This document shows positions 11,915-25,100 of a stretch of DNA of 64,000 nt, one piece after another. This DNA comes from Sinonovacula constricta. Lineage: Eukaryota > Mollusca > Bivalvia > Cardiida > Solecurtidae. The notes beneath the pieces are model-generated. The model did no database searches, was not told the DNA's origin, and saw only the letters and a list, made by a program, of their open reading frames with translations. The number at the start of each line of letters is the position of its first letter. Position 1 is the first letter of the stretch. The position numbers were made by a program, and so were the translations under genes. The stretch lies in the NCBI GenBank assembly GCA_007844125.1, contig CM017571.1, forward strand, positions 1,494,077-1,558,076. Reading direction: 5' to 3'.

Positions 11915-12061
11915 CTTGATGATCTGAGTCTTCTAGACGCAAAAGTAAAATGCCAAACGCTTGCCCAGCTGTCAGAACTGTTTATTTTTCACTCACATTT
12001 CTCTTTAATTTATAACGAATTCCCATTGACAGTAGTTTGTTACTATTTATTTGTTTGAGAA
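11915..12061. promoter_or_regulatory. Bidirectional promoter between C22orf39-like and OGFOD2-like genes
   Basis: Two divergent ATGs, each opening a frame supported by downstream family matches, are separated by only 147 bp. That distance must hold both transcription starts or one or both 5' UTRs. No TATA box stands out. The shared region suggests joint regulation, which is inference. Confidence 0.7.
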
Positions 12062-15000
12062 ATGAAGAATTTCTACACGTGTAGGTGTTTCTACACTAAT
12101 AATATATTTATTAAGTCTTTAAACTGTCACGTAAAGTACGAGGGGAAGGCCAAGTTTTTACTCCAGTATCAACAGGTTAGATAATACCTCATCATCATGC
12201 TCAGCTAAAGCATTAATAGCTTCGTCATCATCACCTCCATCGTCCTCAACATCATCATGAACACAATCGTCATTCAATATTAGCACCAGAATACTAATTA
12301 CATCTTCACCATTATCATAATAATTGTCATCAGTTAGCTTATTATCAAAGATAGATAATTATTTATTTTGAGTCAGCAAGACTACAGCAAGTTAACAGTG
12401 GCTCTAAATGAGCTTTTACAACTTACTTTTGTAGGTACTATTTAAGTAATAATTTTAAAAAGTTAATTTAGTAGTTTTAATGACAGAGTTAAGCCATTAA
12501 CTAGTTTAGTGTTATAATTATGAGAAAATCATTAACAATAAGCCATCTACATAATACATGTAGATAGTTTCCACATCAGTGAAGATCCCTTATCTTGGCA
12601 GCTTCAAGTGATTTTCATATGAATTGTATAGAAATGTAAATTTTATTTTCTTGTAATTTCTTCATTTGTGGTCCAAAAATTAAAAAACTACACCATTGGA
12701 AAGCTCTTGAAATTCATATTTTTAGAATGCACTATTTTTTAAATTGCTCAATGCATTAAAGAATTAATACACATAAATAAAAAAAAAGTATTGGCTCATC
12801 CTTAAACAAAATAAACAGTGTAACTTTTTTGGTTGTATTTTTTGTACCTTTTAAACTATCAAAATGTAGTTTTGATATTTAAAAGACTTTATAAAAGCTG
12901 TTAAATTTGATATAAAATTCAGTAAAATAGACTGAAAAATAAAAACATAGTGGTGAGTTTAGTACAGCACATATTTCCCGATTTCGGCCTGCATTAGCTT
13001 CTGCCTTCCAAGATGACTTCCTTAAACTGTCTTATCAGTGCCTATGACATCACATGAAAACTATCTATTGGCAGTATTAAGGTCAATCAAGATTTATGCT
13101 TAAATATCTTATCATTTACATTAACTGCAACTATACAAGAGTTGAGCACATTTATAGCATCAGTCTCACTTTAAAAAAAACTGTCTTGTTTTATGTCCAT
13201 CATGACAATTATTTAATCTATCATATCATTTCACTTTTATCACGATCATGTCCTCACCTTCATTATATTATATGCATATCATGTACGTATTGCACTTTCC
13301 ACCAATATGTGTATTTCTTTGTAGTTTCTGAGAGAGAAGGCAGTCATTCAAGAAGAAGATATTAATTCCGTGATCGATGAGGTAAATACCTTAAGATGAA
13401 AAACAGGTACATGTATTCTTAGAAATCAACTTTAGTTAAGAAAATATTAAAATGGTTGACAATTTTATATAAAAAAATAGAACTATCAGTATAATTAAAA
13501 TGTTAAAACTTCTTTATAAAACCTCATAGCATTTATCAGTATTTATTTTAAGTTATCTATCATTATAAAAATACAGATTGAATATGAGGTGCAAAGACGG
13601 AAGAATCTTGGAAAAGATTGTGTAACCCGGCAACAGACAATTAAGGAAAAATACACCAAACTACATCCTCAGTTGTTCACTTTGAAGGTAAGGTGATATT
13701 ATAAAATCTGAATGCTAGAAGTAGAATATGGCAATTTTAGTAGGCACACTAAGATGCTGCAAGTAAGTGAAATGCATGTACATATATGTATAAAAATGTC
13801 AACATGTACGTTTTAATGTTGTTTTTTTTGTTTATCATCCCATCAACAGTATTTCAGTTATCTGGAGACAGTGTCCACTTGTAGCAGATAAAGTAACTTG
13901 TAGCTGCCTTCACTGTGTATAGCATGCTGTGAGCACCTGGCATGATACCACACCCAGTCACATTAACTTACACCGGGCCAACCAGTTGTGGAACTACCCT
14001 TATATTTGAACGTTAGCAAGGGAGCTAGGCCACTACCATTGTTTAAGGACTTAGTACGTTGCGGCCCGGGATCAAACGCTTTACAGATTGTGCTACCAGG
14101 TCCGGTCTCAACATGTATGTACATGTACATAATGTTTGAGATAAGTGTTAATTAAACTTTAGTCTTTTCCTTTTTGTTCCAATTCATGTATTGTTTCAAT
14201 TACTAGCCCGCTAAAGATGAATTGAGCCTGCTTAGACATATAGTCATTGGGGCAATCTGATCAGGATCTGCACTATTTGTTACAGTCTTTATCAATATCT
14301 TGCCACATTTGCATTTAGTTCTGTTGCAAACATCTCAGATTTTATATTGATTAAAATTAAAAATAAATGTAGCAAGATAAAGGGTTAATATAAACTGAGT
14401 ATAGCATAAATGTGAGTCGAATATCAAAACTCATGCTTAGCATCTTTTAAACATCTTGATGGAAATATTCTATGAAAATTTCAGGAAAGTTTTCTAGCAC
14501 CAGACTTTCTAAACTTGGTCAAGTACACTCAACAGGAAGATGCAAGCTTTGAAGAGGTTTTTGATTTCCTTCAGCAAACAGAGAGTAAGTTTTTTTTGTA
14601 CAGATCACATCAGCTTAATGTGAGCATTATTTGAGTAGGTTAAATTGAATTTTTACCTCGTACCATTGTACTTTCTTCATGTATGCAATGTCACTTGTGA
14701 CTTTTATCATATTTGTACACATAGGTGGTCTAGGTCATTTAAACTTTAAAAAGTTTTCCGGTAAAAATTAAATATAATCTCTTAATTGTATGTAAGAAAT
14801 GATTAGCAATGTATAATTGATTTTAATGTTAATTGACAAATTGCATAAAAACAACACTTAAACAATTGATTCATTATGGCTTAAGTTTTTACATTAAAAG
14901 ATGACATCAACATATTGATTAGAATATTCAGGCACCAAATCCAGCAGAGTTTGTAAATTTTGTACACATTTATAAACATTGTCTGGAGAGAAACCTGAGC

Positions 15001-16687
15001 AAGGCATTAACTACTTTAAAAATGAGAAAATTCATTAAGTTAGGTGCAATACCAACATTACAGAAGGAAGGGTGTACCCTCAAAAAAGTGACATCAGTAT
15101 TTACATGATGCCATGGATCTGGTTGACATAACTGGTTTCCGTAATCACTTAAATATTGTGCACTCACTTTTGTGTTTTGTGTTTCTTGATGCCTTTACAG
15201 TTCAGAGATGCTACTCAGTTAAAGTTTTTACGGAGGAGTTTTGTAGGCAGTTTCTCGAAGAAGTTCAACACTTTGAAAAAAGTGATTGTCCAAAAGGAAG
15301 ACCCAATACCATGAACAGCTATGGGGTATTTATTCAGATACTTATTATTTGAAACCTGAATTATTATTCAAAATTTTCTTGAAGGAAATTGAAAATGTTA
15401 GTCTTTAGATTCACCCCGACCCACCCTCAAGACACCACCCTGCTGTAAGATCACAGATCTAGGACGGTCAGAGGTTACTTTGGACATTATTCACAGGGAT
15501 GTCTTAGGGGGCAAGATATTAAAACAATAAGTCACACTTGCTGCAATTACTGCACCTGGGCTTACTACACTGCCACTGGTAGGGAGGACTTTTATTTCCC
15601 ACCCTTCCTTAGACTTTGCAGAATCATTGCTCAGTTGAACCTTAGCAAAATATCAAGTGAGAAGGGATTCTACAAGTGATGCCTGATACCTAAGCAGCCT
15701 GAGGCTGGGTTCAGTCTGCTAGATCCAGTCATCTCCCCACTACCCTCTCCAGCCTATTAGCCTCCCACTATAAAGTATAGTTAAGCAACATTCCAATTTT
15801 CAATGCCTTTAATTGAACATATCAAAGAAAAAGAAACTGTCAATAAAGATTACCACACTAAAACAATTCTTTTTAGTCCATTGATCATAAAGCTTAATTC
15901 TAATGTGTATTTTCCTGTTAAATAAAACAAGTAATTGAGGTTATAAACACAACAAGATTATACTTCTTTGTAGACGACAAAGCAAATTGAATATTCTCTA
16001 ATAGTTTCAATAGTTTCTCTTTTTGTTACTATTAATTGATGTAACTTTTATTTAATAACAGAACCAGTGTAACCTAATTAAGTAAAATGTATTTATTTAT
16101 TACAATTATAAATTTATGACTTCCATGCTCATATAACATGCCTCATTAAATGTATATTTCAGGTTTTACTTGAAGAACTTGGCTTTGATGTGTTTTTCAC
16201 GGATCTTAGAGAGAAATACCTTCGGCCAGTCTGCAGACTACTATACCCTGATTGGGGAGGGGATAACCTTGACACACATAAGGCCTTCATCGTCCAGTAT
16301 GACCAAAACGGAGACACTGACCTTAGTTACCATTATGACAATGCTGAAGTGACCTTGAATGTTGCTCTATCACCTGATGATGCGTACGATGGAGGAGATT
16401 TATTCTTTGGTTCAATGCGAACTGAACGCTTTCCAAGCATGGAGAGACACACATATAAGCATAGGTTCGCTATGGGATTGCTCCATAGGGGGCAGCACAT
16501 GCACGGGGCTTTGCCAATATTTCGAGGAGACAGATATAATCTGATTATTTGGATGAGAGCCTCCGCCGTGAGAAATAAGAAATGTCCGATGTGTGACTCT
16601 GTGCCAGACTTGGAAGAGACAGTTGGTTTTGGAGATGGTTTTACGAAGGATGAGCAGCCAGTTGTAAATGTTTGTTCTCTAACCTGA
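12062..16687 (+). CDS. OGFOD2: OGFOD2-like 2-oxoglutarate/Fe(II) oxygenase, complete six-exon gene
   Basis: Exons 12062-12175, 13325-13381, 13577-13687, 14485-14584, 15201-15325 and 16163-16687 total 1032 nt: 343 codons plus TGA, with GT-AG junctions and consistent phases; human OGFOD2 is 350 residues. The N-terminus MKNFYTCRCFYTNNIF matches the family's Cys-rich start. Exon 5 carries the hallmark FEKSDCPKGRPNTMNSYGV across its junction. The last exon holds the prolyl-4-hydroxylase-type double-stranded beta-helix: metal ligands H226 and D228 in HYDNAE, distal His about 283 in HMHG, and R293 in GDRYNL to bind 2-oxoglutarate. It ends with the family's RASAVRNKKCPMC and GFGDGFTKDE motifs. The substrate of OGFOD2 is not established. 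The start lacks an upstream alternative and gives the correct family N-terminus. Confidence 0.93.
13843..14107 (-). mobile_element. tRNA-derived SINE, family S2
   Basis: The minus-strand head reads GACCGGACCTGGTAGCACAA with a degenerate box B about 45 bp on. The body (cagtatttcagttatctgga, ggcatgataccacacccagt) recurs at 19790-20010. It lies in intron 3 of the OGFOD2-like gene. Confidence 0.75.
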
Positions 16688-16942
16688 TGTTTTTAATTGC
16701 GTATTTTTGTTAAATGAAATACAAAAGGAATGGAATTTTAATCTGATATAAAGTGTCTTTTTATAGAAGTGCTAAATACTTGTAACTGTAACCGCAAGAA
16801 TACTTGGAAAAAATCCAATTTGCAAGATATATGATATAAATGGTATTGAATTAAAGTATCCAGTATACCATAATTTATACAAAAATATCCAGCAATTTTC
16901 AACCTTGTGACCCATTTTAGCGGTTTGAATATTTTTTTGCAG

Positions 16943-17007
16943 AATAAATTTATTGGGCTACAACTTTTTCATATCACAAATAATTTTATTTAGTTTGAGG
17001 AAATAAA
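16943..17007 (+). terminator. OGFOD2-like polyadenylation signals
   Basis: AATAAA occurs at 16943-16948 and again at 17002-17007, about 255 and 315 bp past the stop codon. Either could end the transcript before the S2 SINE at 17064. Confidence 0.5.
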
Positions 17008-17063
17008 AGATGTATTCATTATATCAAAAGTGGACTTTCTGTTATTTTTTAATTCATGTCACA

Positions 17064-17240
17064 TTATCCTGACACTAGGCCAACCACTTGTGGAACTGCC
17101 CTTATATTTTCTTGAGTGTTAGCTAGGGAGCTATACCACTACCATTTTTTACAACTAAGGGTATGTTGCAGCCAAGGTTTGAACCCAGGACCTCCTGTAC
17201 CTGGAGCCAACACTCTACCGATTGTGCTACCAGGTCCGGT
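17064..17240 (-). mobile_element. S2 SINE, 3'-truncated
   Basis: The head, with box B GGTTTGAACCCAGGA-like (seen on + as aaggtttgaacccagg) and terminal ctaccaggtccggt, is well kept; the distal body is missing. Confidence 0.7.
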
Positions 17241-19178
17241 GATACTCGTGTTTTCCTCATTTTGGCCAAGACAGGACCAGTCACAAATGCAATGCTTGGT
17301 TGCCTTTTAGAGGAAACCTAGTTTTTTTGTTTACTCGTTATGAGAAAAGTTTCTGCAACTTTTTTTTTCATTAAATTATTCTGTATATATATATTCATGA
17401 AGAATGGACAAATATAATAAAATATGGTGCATAATAGGATCAAAAAATGGTTTGCACTGAAAACTTAATTGGCATATCACTTTAATTTTGCTGACATCCA
17501 ATTTAATTGCAAAAGGACCAAAGCGTCTAATGGGGACTCCTGTAAATTAATAAATACCACCAAACAATCTATAATATTGAATTACAATGGTAAATAAATG
17601 TTCTAAATAACAAAGATGAAACAGAATGAAAAGTGGAACAATAAAATGCCATACATACTTTAATGCAGCAGAACATTTAAAGATGAAAAATTACAGGGAT
17701 TTGTTAATTTTGTGTATTTACAACAAAAAAAAGATATTGCAATACTGATAAAACACATATACAATCTTCAACATACATAAAATTTTAAAAACTACTTAAC
17801 ATCTTGACTAAAATATTATAAAAGGAACACTGGCATAATGAGATTTGTATCAGGTCTTAAAACATGTTTTAATTGGGATTTATTAATAAAAAACATGTAT
17901 AAAAATGATACAATTTTAAAAAAGCACTTAAACGGAAACTGATGATTACAAACAAAAATATCTGGATAAAAAATAAATTCAACAGATTAAATGAAAATGA
18001 TTCAAAACAAATTAGGTATTTACATTAAAAATATAGACTTATAGTGGTAGACTAAAGTATTTTCAGTGAACTAAAACCTTGATTATGTGAGACACTTAAA
18101 TACTGTGAACTAAGGCAAAACTGTAAACATTAAATAACCAATGAAATTGGTACATTACCAAATAATGAAAATCGATTGAAGACTTTGGCTAAAGGTTTGA
18201 AAAATGTATTTAAAGCGACTTTGTTAATCCGAAATTGAGATGATAATATCATAGGTGTAAATTATCTACTTTTAAAGCACTGTTGTACACTTTCACTATA
18301 TACAGACATTAACAATTACTGTATCTACTTCTATGTAATATATATACATTGTATGTAGTTTAAGTACATACCCCGGTACTTCACATGCAAGACTGCCTTA
18401 AGTTCAGTCACCATGCATTTGCACATTCTTTATTATCCCAGGAATTACTTTGGATTACTCAGTTTTTATACTCAACAAACACCTCCATTTTCTTCTTTAT
18501 ATAACATATGTCAAGTATTTCAATGGATTTAAAGCTTAAATTTAAGCAAAAGTAAGAAATTCCAGTTTTTAATTGCACTATCTGCAAAAGAAAAGGCGAT
18601 AAAGTTCAAGAATTACAACTATAAGGACCTACCTACTATTTTCTACCTCCTAATACCATGGATATTATCTAACAAGGGATACAATTTCCATTTCCCCATT
18701 GTACTCCATTGCAGAGACGACTTGGGATGACAGTACAGTCACACTATTTAAATACTTGGCCAACCTTACTGAGTGTTAGCAACATCAAGTTTCAAATTTT
18801 AGTACTGCTGTCAGATTATTTTTTGTATGCATGCAAATTCCAGCACTTTAAATTATAAAAAATCTCCTAAATACATGTAAAGGAAGCATAATAGAAAAAT
18901 AATTGTCATAAAATCTTAACTGTGTTATCCCCATCATAAAATAACATGGCTGGTTGAGCTCATAAACTTATGTTTTAATATAAGGATTGTCATGTTTTGG
19001 ATAAGAAATTAACAAACAAAGCTGAATACAAGCAACACTGATTCACCAAGCCTTACTGTCCATTGTTTCATATGTTTTGACAAAACATCAACATGTTATA
19101 TTTAATATAAATGAAATAAGAAAAGATAACATTTGGCAATTTATCAAAATATTATACTACAGTGTATCTGAAGGCACC
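17241..19178. other. Convergent intergenic / 3' UTR space
   Basis: Strongly AT-rich sequence between two genes converging on it. No exon or element was recognised. It probably contains the 3' UTR of the minus-strand proline-rich gene; TTTATT at 18429-18434 is one possible minus-strand poly(A) signal. Confidence 0.4.
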
Positions 19179-22100
19179 TCATGGAGTAAACCCAGTTGGA
19201 GACGGGGTGAAGCCAGTTGGTGAGATAATATTGCTGGAGTTATTTAACCTCGGACTCGGTGAACGCACATTCTTGAACTTTTCAATCAGGGCTTGATACA
19301 GTGGCTCCCTCGGAGTAGAGATGTTTCCCCTCTTGGCACCAACCGGAGTCCCACCTGGTGACCTGTAGTTACAGAAATATGAAAATGTTAGACAAAGAAG
19401 TAAATTTCTGAATAAAGATTCACTACAGGAGTGTTTCTTTTTCAAGCTACATTTCTTTAAATTCTTCTCCAAACCCTCTTATACTGGAACCCATATTTTT
19501 CTAATGCAAAATTTTCATCAGTACCCTAAAAATAGACATTGGGAAACAATGAGAATAAAAAAAGAAATATATTTCACATAAACTTTAAAACAGTGACTTT
19601 ATTTTTATAATTTTTATTTATAAATACAAGAATTAATGTCAGACATTAAATGAAGACATGAATTAAAATAAAAAAATGGTTGCATACAAAACCAATAAAA
19701 GTTGACCTGCAGTAAATCAATGTTAAATTTTAATTTGTGTATCCCATTTTTTTGGTCAATTATCATTACTGCTTGCAGGGTTTATCGGCCGACCAACAGT
19801 ATTTCAGTTATCTGGAGACAGTGTCCACTTGAAGCAGGTATAGGGCTGCCTTCACTGTGTATAGCATGCCATGAACACTTGGCATGATACCATACCCAGT
19901 CACATCCTGACACCGGGTCAACCAGTCGTGGAAGGAAGCTATACCACTAACATTGTTTATGACTTTGGTATGTCGCTGCCTGGTTTTTGAACCAGGAGCT
20001 GACACAATTATCATTAGTTAAATACGAACTTACTTGTGTTCATTGGCACATTTGAGTCGTTTCCAAGGATTTGACGACAACAACTCTTGGTGAAGACTTG
20101 TCAGAGAACAATCCAGCCTAGGTGGTGACCCCATGGAGCTAAATAATGAAATAAACATAGTCTAAGCAGCCTTTCAATGTTTTAAATAAAAATAAAGTTA
20201 AATGAGAGCTGTCATTCATAAGCAGGCCATACATTAGGCTTGGTAAAATTGCACTTTATTGATTACACATTCACATATAACAAGTCTCTTTATAAATATT
20301 CCATTATTTTATAACTTTTTTGGTTTCAACTTTCTGATACCAACATTAAAAGTTATTTTTTGAAGACTTACTACGTATAGAGTGGGAATTAAACTCAATG
20401 TACCAAACTAAGGAACTTTTTTAAGACTTGGTATGTATCAGCCAGAAGTCGAATATAGGATTCCGACGCTATATACAGATTTTCATCATTGCATATGATG
20501 TTCACATCACAATTGAGGCATTGTATCTTTTTTATGCTAATAGTCCAAAAAGAAACATTTACTTCAGTAACACACATCAGTAGCTTTGTTTATTTTTTAC
20601 TAAGGTTTATATTCCGATACTTTTACAATAACTCCAGAGAATTTGAATAGGATCGACCAGGAAAGTAAGGTCTTTATCCTCTCTTGTATTTTTTCTGACA
20701 GAAATGGAGAACAGTTGCTATAACTGCATTAATATATCCTTTTTTTTAGCTTTTGATGAGTAATCCCTGCATTAGTGGCACAATTAGGACGAAACTAATT
20801 GGCTATAATAAAACTGCCAAAAGATGTTTTAAGAAAACAATAACAGTATTCCATGATACTACATACTCATTTAGTTCAACGTCATCCTTTTGCAGATTGC
20901 GTTTAGGTGTGTTCTGAAAACAAGACAAATAATAATGTAAAGTTTGTTCATCCTACTTAAAAATGTCAAGCAGTTGTACATATGCAGGTATTTTATGAAC
21001 TTAACATTACTTTGACATTTTCTTTTTTAAAATTTTTCTGTTATTATACCATGAATTGTAAATGGACTTATTTGGACTTTAAAACCGCTTTTATACTGTT
21101 AAAATACAAATTACAAAAGAAAACATTTTCTACTTCATAGCATCGCTTGTACAGCTTAAACAAAGTTCAGACGAAGAGAGTTTCAGGTCCTATTTTATGG
21201 TAATTTTCTAATGATTATAAATTCTGAAAATTTAAACTTTTTGATGATTGTACATGTAATAAATTTTTAATGATGATTGTACATCTAATAAATTTTTGTA
21301 GCTTTATCTCTGTATGTGTAAGTGTGTAACTTTCAAGTCATGCAACTAATGTTGGCATTTCTAAACCGCAATGAGACATTCATGAATAGTCTCCCCTGAA
21401 TAATCCCTAATACAAGTAGGCCCTTTCATTTGTTTTACTTGGTTTTTATGCTTGTGCTACCCAGATTAATCATAATCACCAAACACTTCCATTTTCTTTT
21501 TAAATAACATATTTTAAGGTATTTCAATGGATAATTGACAAATGTAAGAAATTTCACTGTTTGTAATTGCAATATCGAAAAAAGAACAGAATTCCAACTA
21601 AAAGGACCTACCTATTGTTTGGAATACCTCGGATATTCACTTACAAGGCAGACAAATTCTATTTCACCAATGTACCCCATTATAAAACATTTATTTTCAT
21701 GAACTTACTAAGCATTAAAAATCAGTTACCTTAAGTCGGTTTTCAATTGGGGTGAATGGCTTTCTTGAGGTCACTTTGAAGACTTTACTTGGCGTTGATG
21801 CACTAGAATAAGTGTGGGAAGGGGGAGGAGGAGGAGGAGGAGGTGGAGGCGGTGGTGGCATGGCAGCGGCAGTTTTTTTCATGGCCTTAGCAGTCACCGT
21901 TGAACGTGGTGTATTAGAGCCATCCGCCATTTTCTGCTGTCTTCTTTCTGCCAACCTCTTAGAATATCTTTGACCTTTTGTTTCTAGAAGGAACAAAAAA
22001 TACATTTAATGTAAAGGAAAATCAGATTTTGTGCTGGTATACATGCCAGCAAATTAGACGTCATCAGCCAAAAAACATTACAAATAGGGATGCCCTTGGC

Positions 22101-25100
22101 GTAGTGGTAGTCACCTATGTCTATCTTCACTGACAGCTCTCCCCACAGAGAGTCCTCTTAGTAAGGTCTTTCAGCTGACCTGCAGAGCATCGGTTGTTCC
22201 ACTATGAGATGTATAGATATATTATCTATAAAATGATAATTAGACATTGCGATGTATTTAAAAACAAACACACACACACACAAAAATAGTACAAACTCAG
22301 GAATGTAAGCAAAACATGTTTAAAAGGGCATAAGCATTATAATGAAATAAGTAAATTAATAATAATCAAAGCATTCAGGCGATGAAAGTTTTTCTCTGTA
22401 AGCGATTACATGTGTGCAAACAATAATTTTTAGTGAAAAACAAAATGTACAAAGCATTTGAAATTGAAAAGCAGGCATAGTAGATTATGCATAGTCTGTG
22501 GAACACTTGTTCTAATAACAGTTCGCTCCCCATTTCAACCCTTTCCTCTAGTCACAGAGTGATAATCCTGCACCGTGATATTTGTATGCAGCATTGTTTA
22601 AATCTGCATTTCATGTTTATCTGAATTACATTCTATAATGAACTTCCAGTTTAACCGGATAACAATATAAATGGTAACAGATGAAGCATACTTGAAGTGT
22701 CTAGTCTCCGTAGACACACAGATTTGTTCTGTATATGCACTTCTTCTTTCCAGGCATAAATAACTGAAGGCGAGTATTCCAAGTTGTGCAAAGAAAAAAA
22801 ATGCTTCTTTTAAATACAGTTATTTCTGAATTTTGCTTGCAAGGGTTTTCAGATATAAGTAACTTGCACTCTGGTGATAACACTTCCCACCAATCTGAGA
22901 GTACAGAAGCAGCATTTAAGGATGCATTCAGTCAGGTCATTGAGGATGACTTAAAATCACAATTGTTTCAGCAAAGTCTGGGCTGCAGATAATAATTTTA
23001 GTGAAAAGTGTGAAAACTCTAAGAAGTTGTTATGCCCACTCCACCCCCCCCACATTACGTACAGAAGAGAAATATTTTGAGAATTTTGTCTTTTTAAGCG
23101 AGTAATATACACAGATATGCCCATTATTTGAAGCCCCGTAACTCATTCTTTGATGTGTGATGTAAGGCATGATGCGCCTGTCAGTACAAACTTCTTTTAT
23201 TTGGAGGTAAACTGTTCTTCACATTCTGTGATGTACCACATTATTAAAATACAAGGCAACTTCTTAATAAATGGTAACCCTGGCTTATTTATAGTAATTA
23301 TGATATGTGCCCTCTAGTTTTTCCAATGACCTCCTTTTTGAAAGTGAACTGGCCCCATGGGCTCTCTGTCGGCTAAAGTGAACTTGAACAGTGTATCAGT
23401 ATACTTAGAGTAATGTCCCCTGATAAATGAAAAAAGGGAATTATTTTGTGACTACTTGTATTAAAACATAAATGCTTAACCAAAAGTGTTATTTTTTTCT
23501 TTACTGGTTGCATGATTATCAAATCAGAGCTAACCAAAATGAAATTTCGTATTGCCAAAATATTTTTTGATATTTAATATCAATTTATATTTAATATGAT
23601 ATTTGTTTCGGAAATACATTGCAGCGACCATTTATGATCATTATAGCAGCATCCTGCTTTTTGGTGGGGAAAGACCCCAGACGCATGTCTGGGTAGAACC
23701 AAAGGTGCACCACAAGTCAGCTGGAAGACCTTCTCACATTAAGTCCTTTGCCCCAGACAGGATTCAAACCCACACGGTGAGAGGCTACGCAGTCAGAGGA
23801 GTAACATGGCCACTCAACAAATTCACCATGGGTGCCCTTTATGATATTTATTATATATATATTTAATAGGAAAAATTTAACATATGATTGTATCTTTACC
23901 AAGTGAGCACTCAAATGCTTTTAACATGTTACACTTGAGCTCTGCCAATTTTCTTTCCCTCTCTTCTTCAGACACCCTCACCAGTGGGCTGTTTTCTCCA
24001 TGGATCAGGTCAAACATCTTCACCTACAACAAAGTCAAGACAAAGTTTAACCTTTTTTCTTGCTGGAAAAACAATATTTATTTTTAGAAGAAATCAAGAT
24101 GGTGTATAGTTATTTTGGAAGAATAAAATAAAAGAGCAATCTTTTTTGGTTTGTACTTCATTACCATCAAGAAAGTGTTCAAAATCAAATCAACTTAGAC
24201 CAAAGTATCAGTTTATGCAGAAATTCTGCCCGAATTCAGGTCAAACAACTGTTACATGAATTTGATATAGGTAAACTGTGAGGATACCACCATAAAAAAT
24301 AACCATAAGCTTAAAAAATATGCCCTTGTGCTCAGGAGTAACCTCTTAAAATATGAACAAATCATTTCAGTGGAAAGTTTTGTAGTTTTTATGCACAAAC
24401 ATTTGGGATTGGATTTGCAATACTGTGCAGCAACATTTCTATCATTATAGCACAGGGGCACTTATTAGGTGCTCAAGGACTGAACCCAGCCGGTCTATTA
24501 TACTGACACCAACGAGTTAGGCATAATGCTGTCCCCTTGGCCCCGAGCATTATGAGGGAAGCCACTACTACGAACTTTTTAAGTGTTTGGTTTGACCCGG
24601 TCTGGGTTTGAGTCCGCGTGAGGCATGCTGAGACCTAGATCTATGGACTACTGACCCACATTTCCAAAAGGGCCATCTAATCATCATGATCAATATCCCA
24701 ACCAAATTAGAGGATTGTGGACTTACGAGTATACTAAAGAAAACTGTTATTTCGTTTTTGCTACATTGTTATACATTTAACAAGGGATTTTAAGAAGTAC
24801 ACATTTCCTTCTGGTAATATTTCAATACAAAGCAACACCATCAGATCTGCTAAAATAATTATTCACATGTTGTTTTTTCTAAAAAATTTTTGGCCTAGTT
24901 AACAAAGTTTTAGACATGATATAGTTTCAAACTTTTCTATGATTTCATGCAGACAAATTCTGTCTAAATTTGGTCAAGACTGCCATAAAAACTGGCTCTA
25001 GTGTGTTCACAAGTTTCTTGTAAAACTTAGTATAATGATTTTCACCACAAATGACCCTGTTTAGGACTCCTTGTAGATTTCAGGAAGACAATATTTTGAC

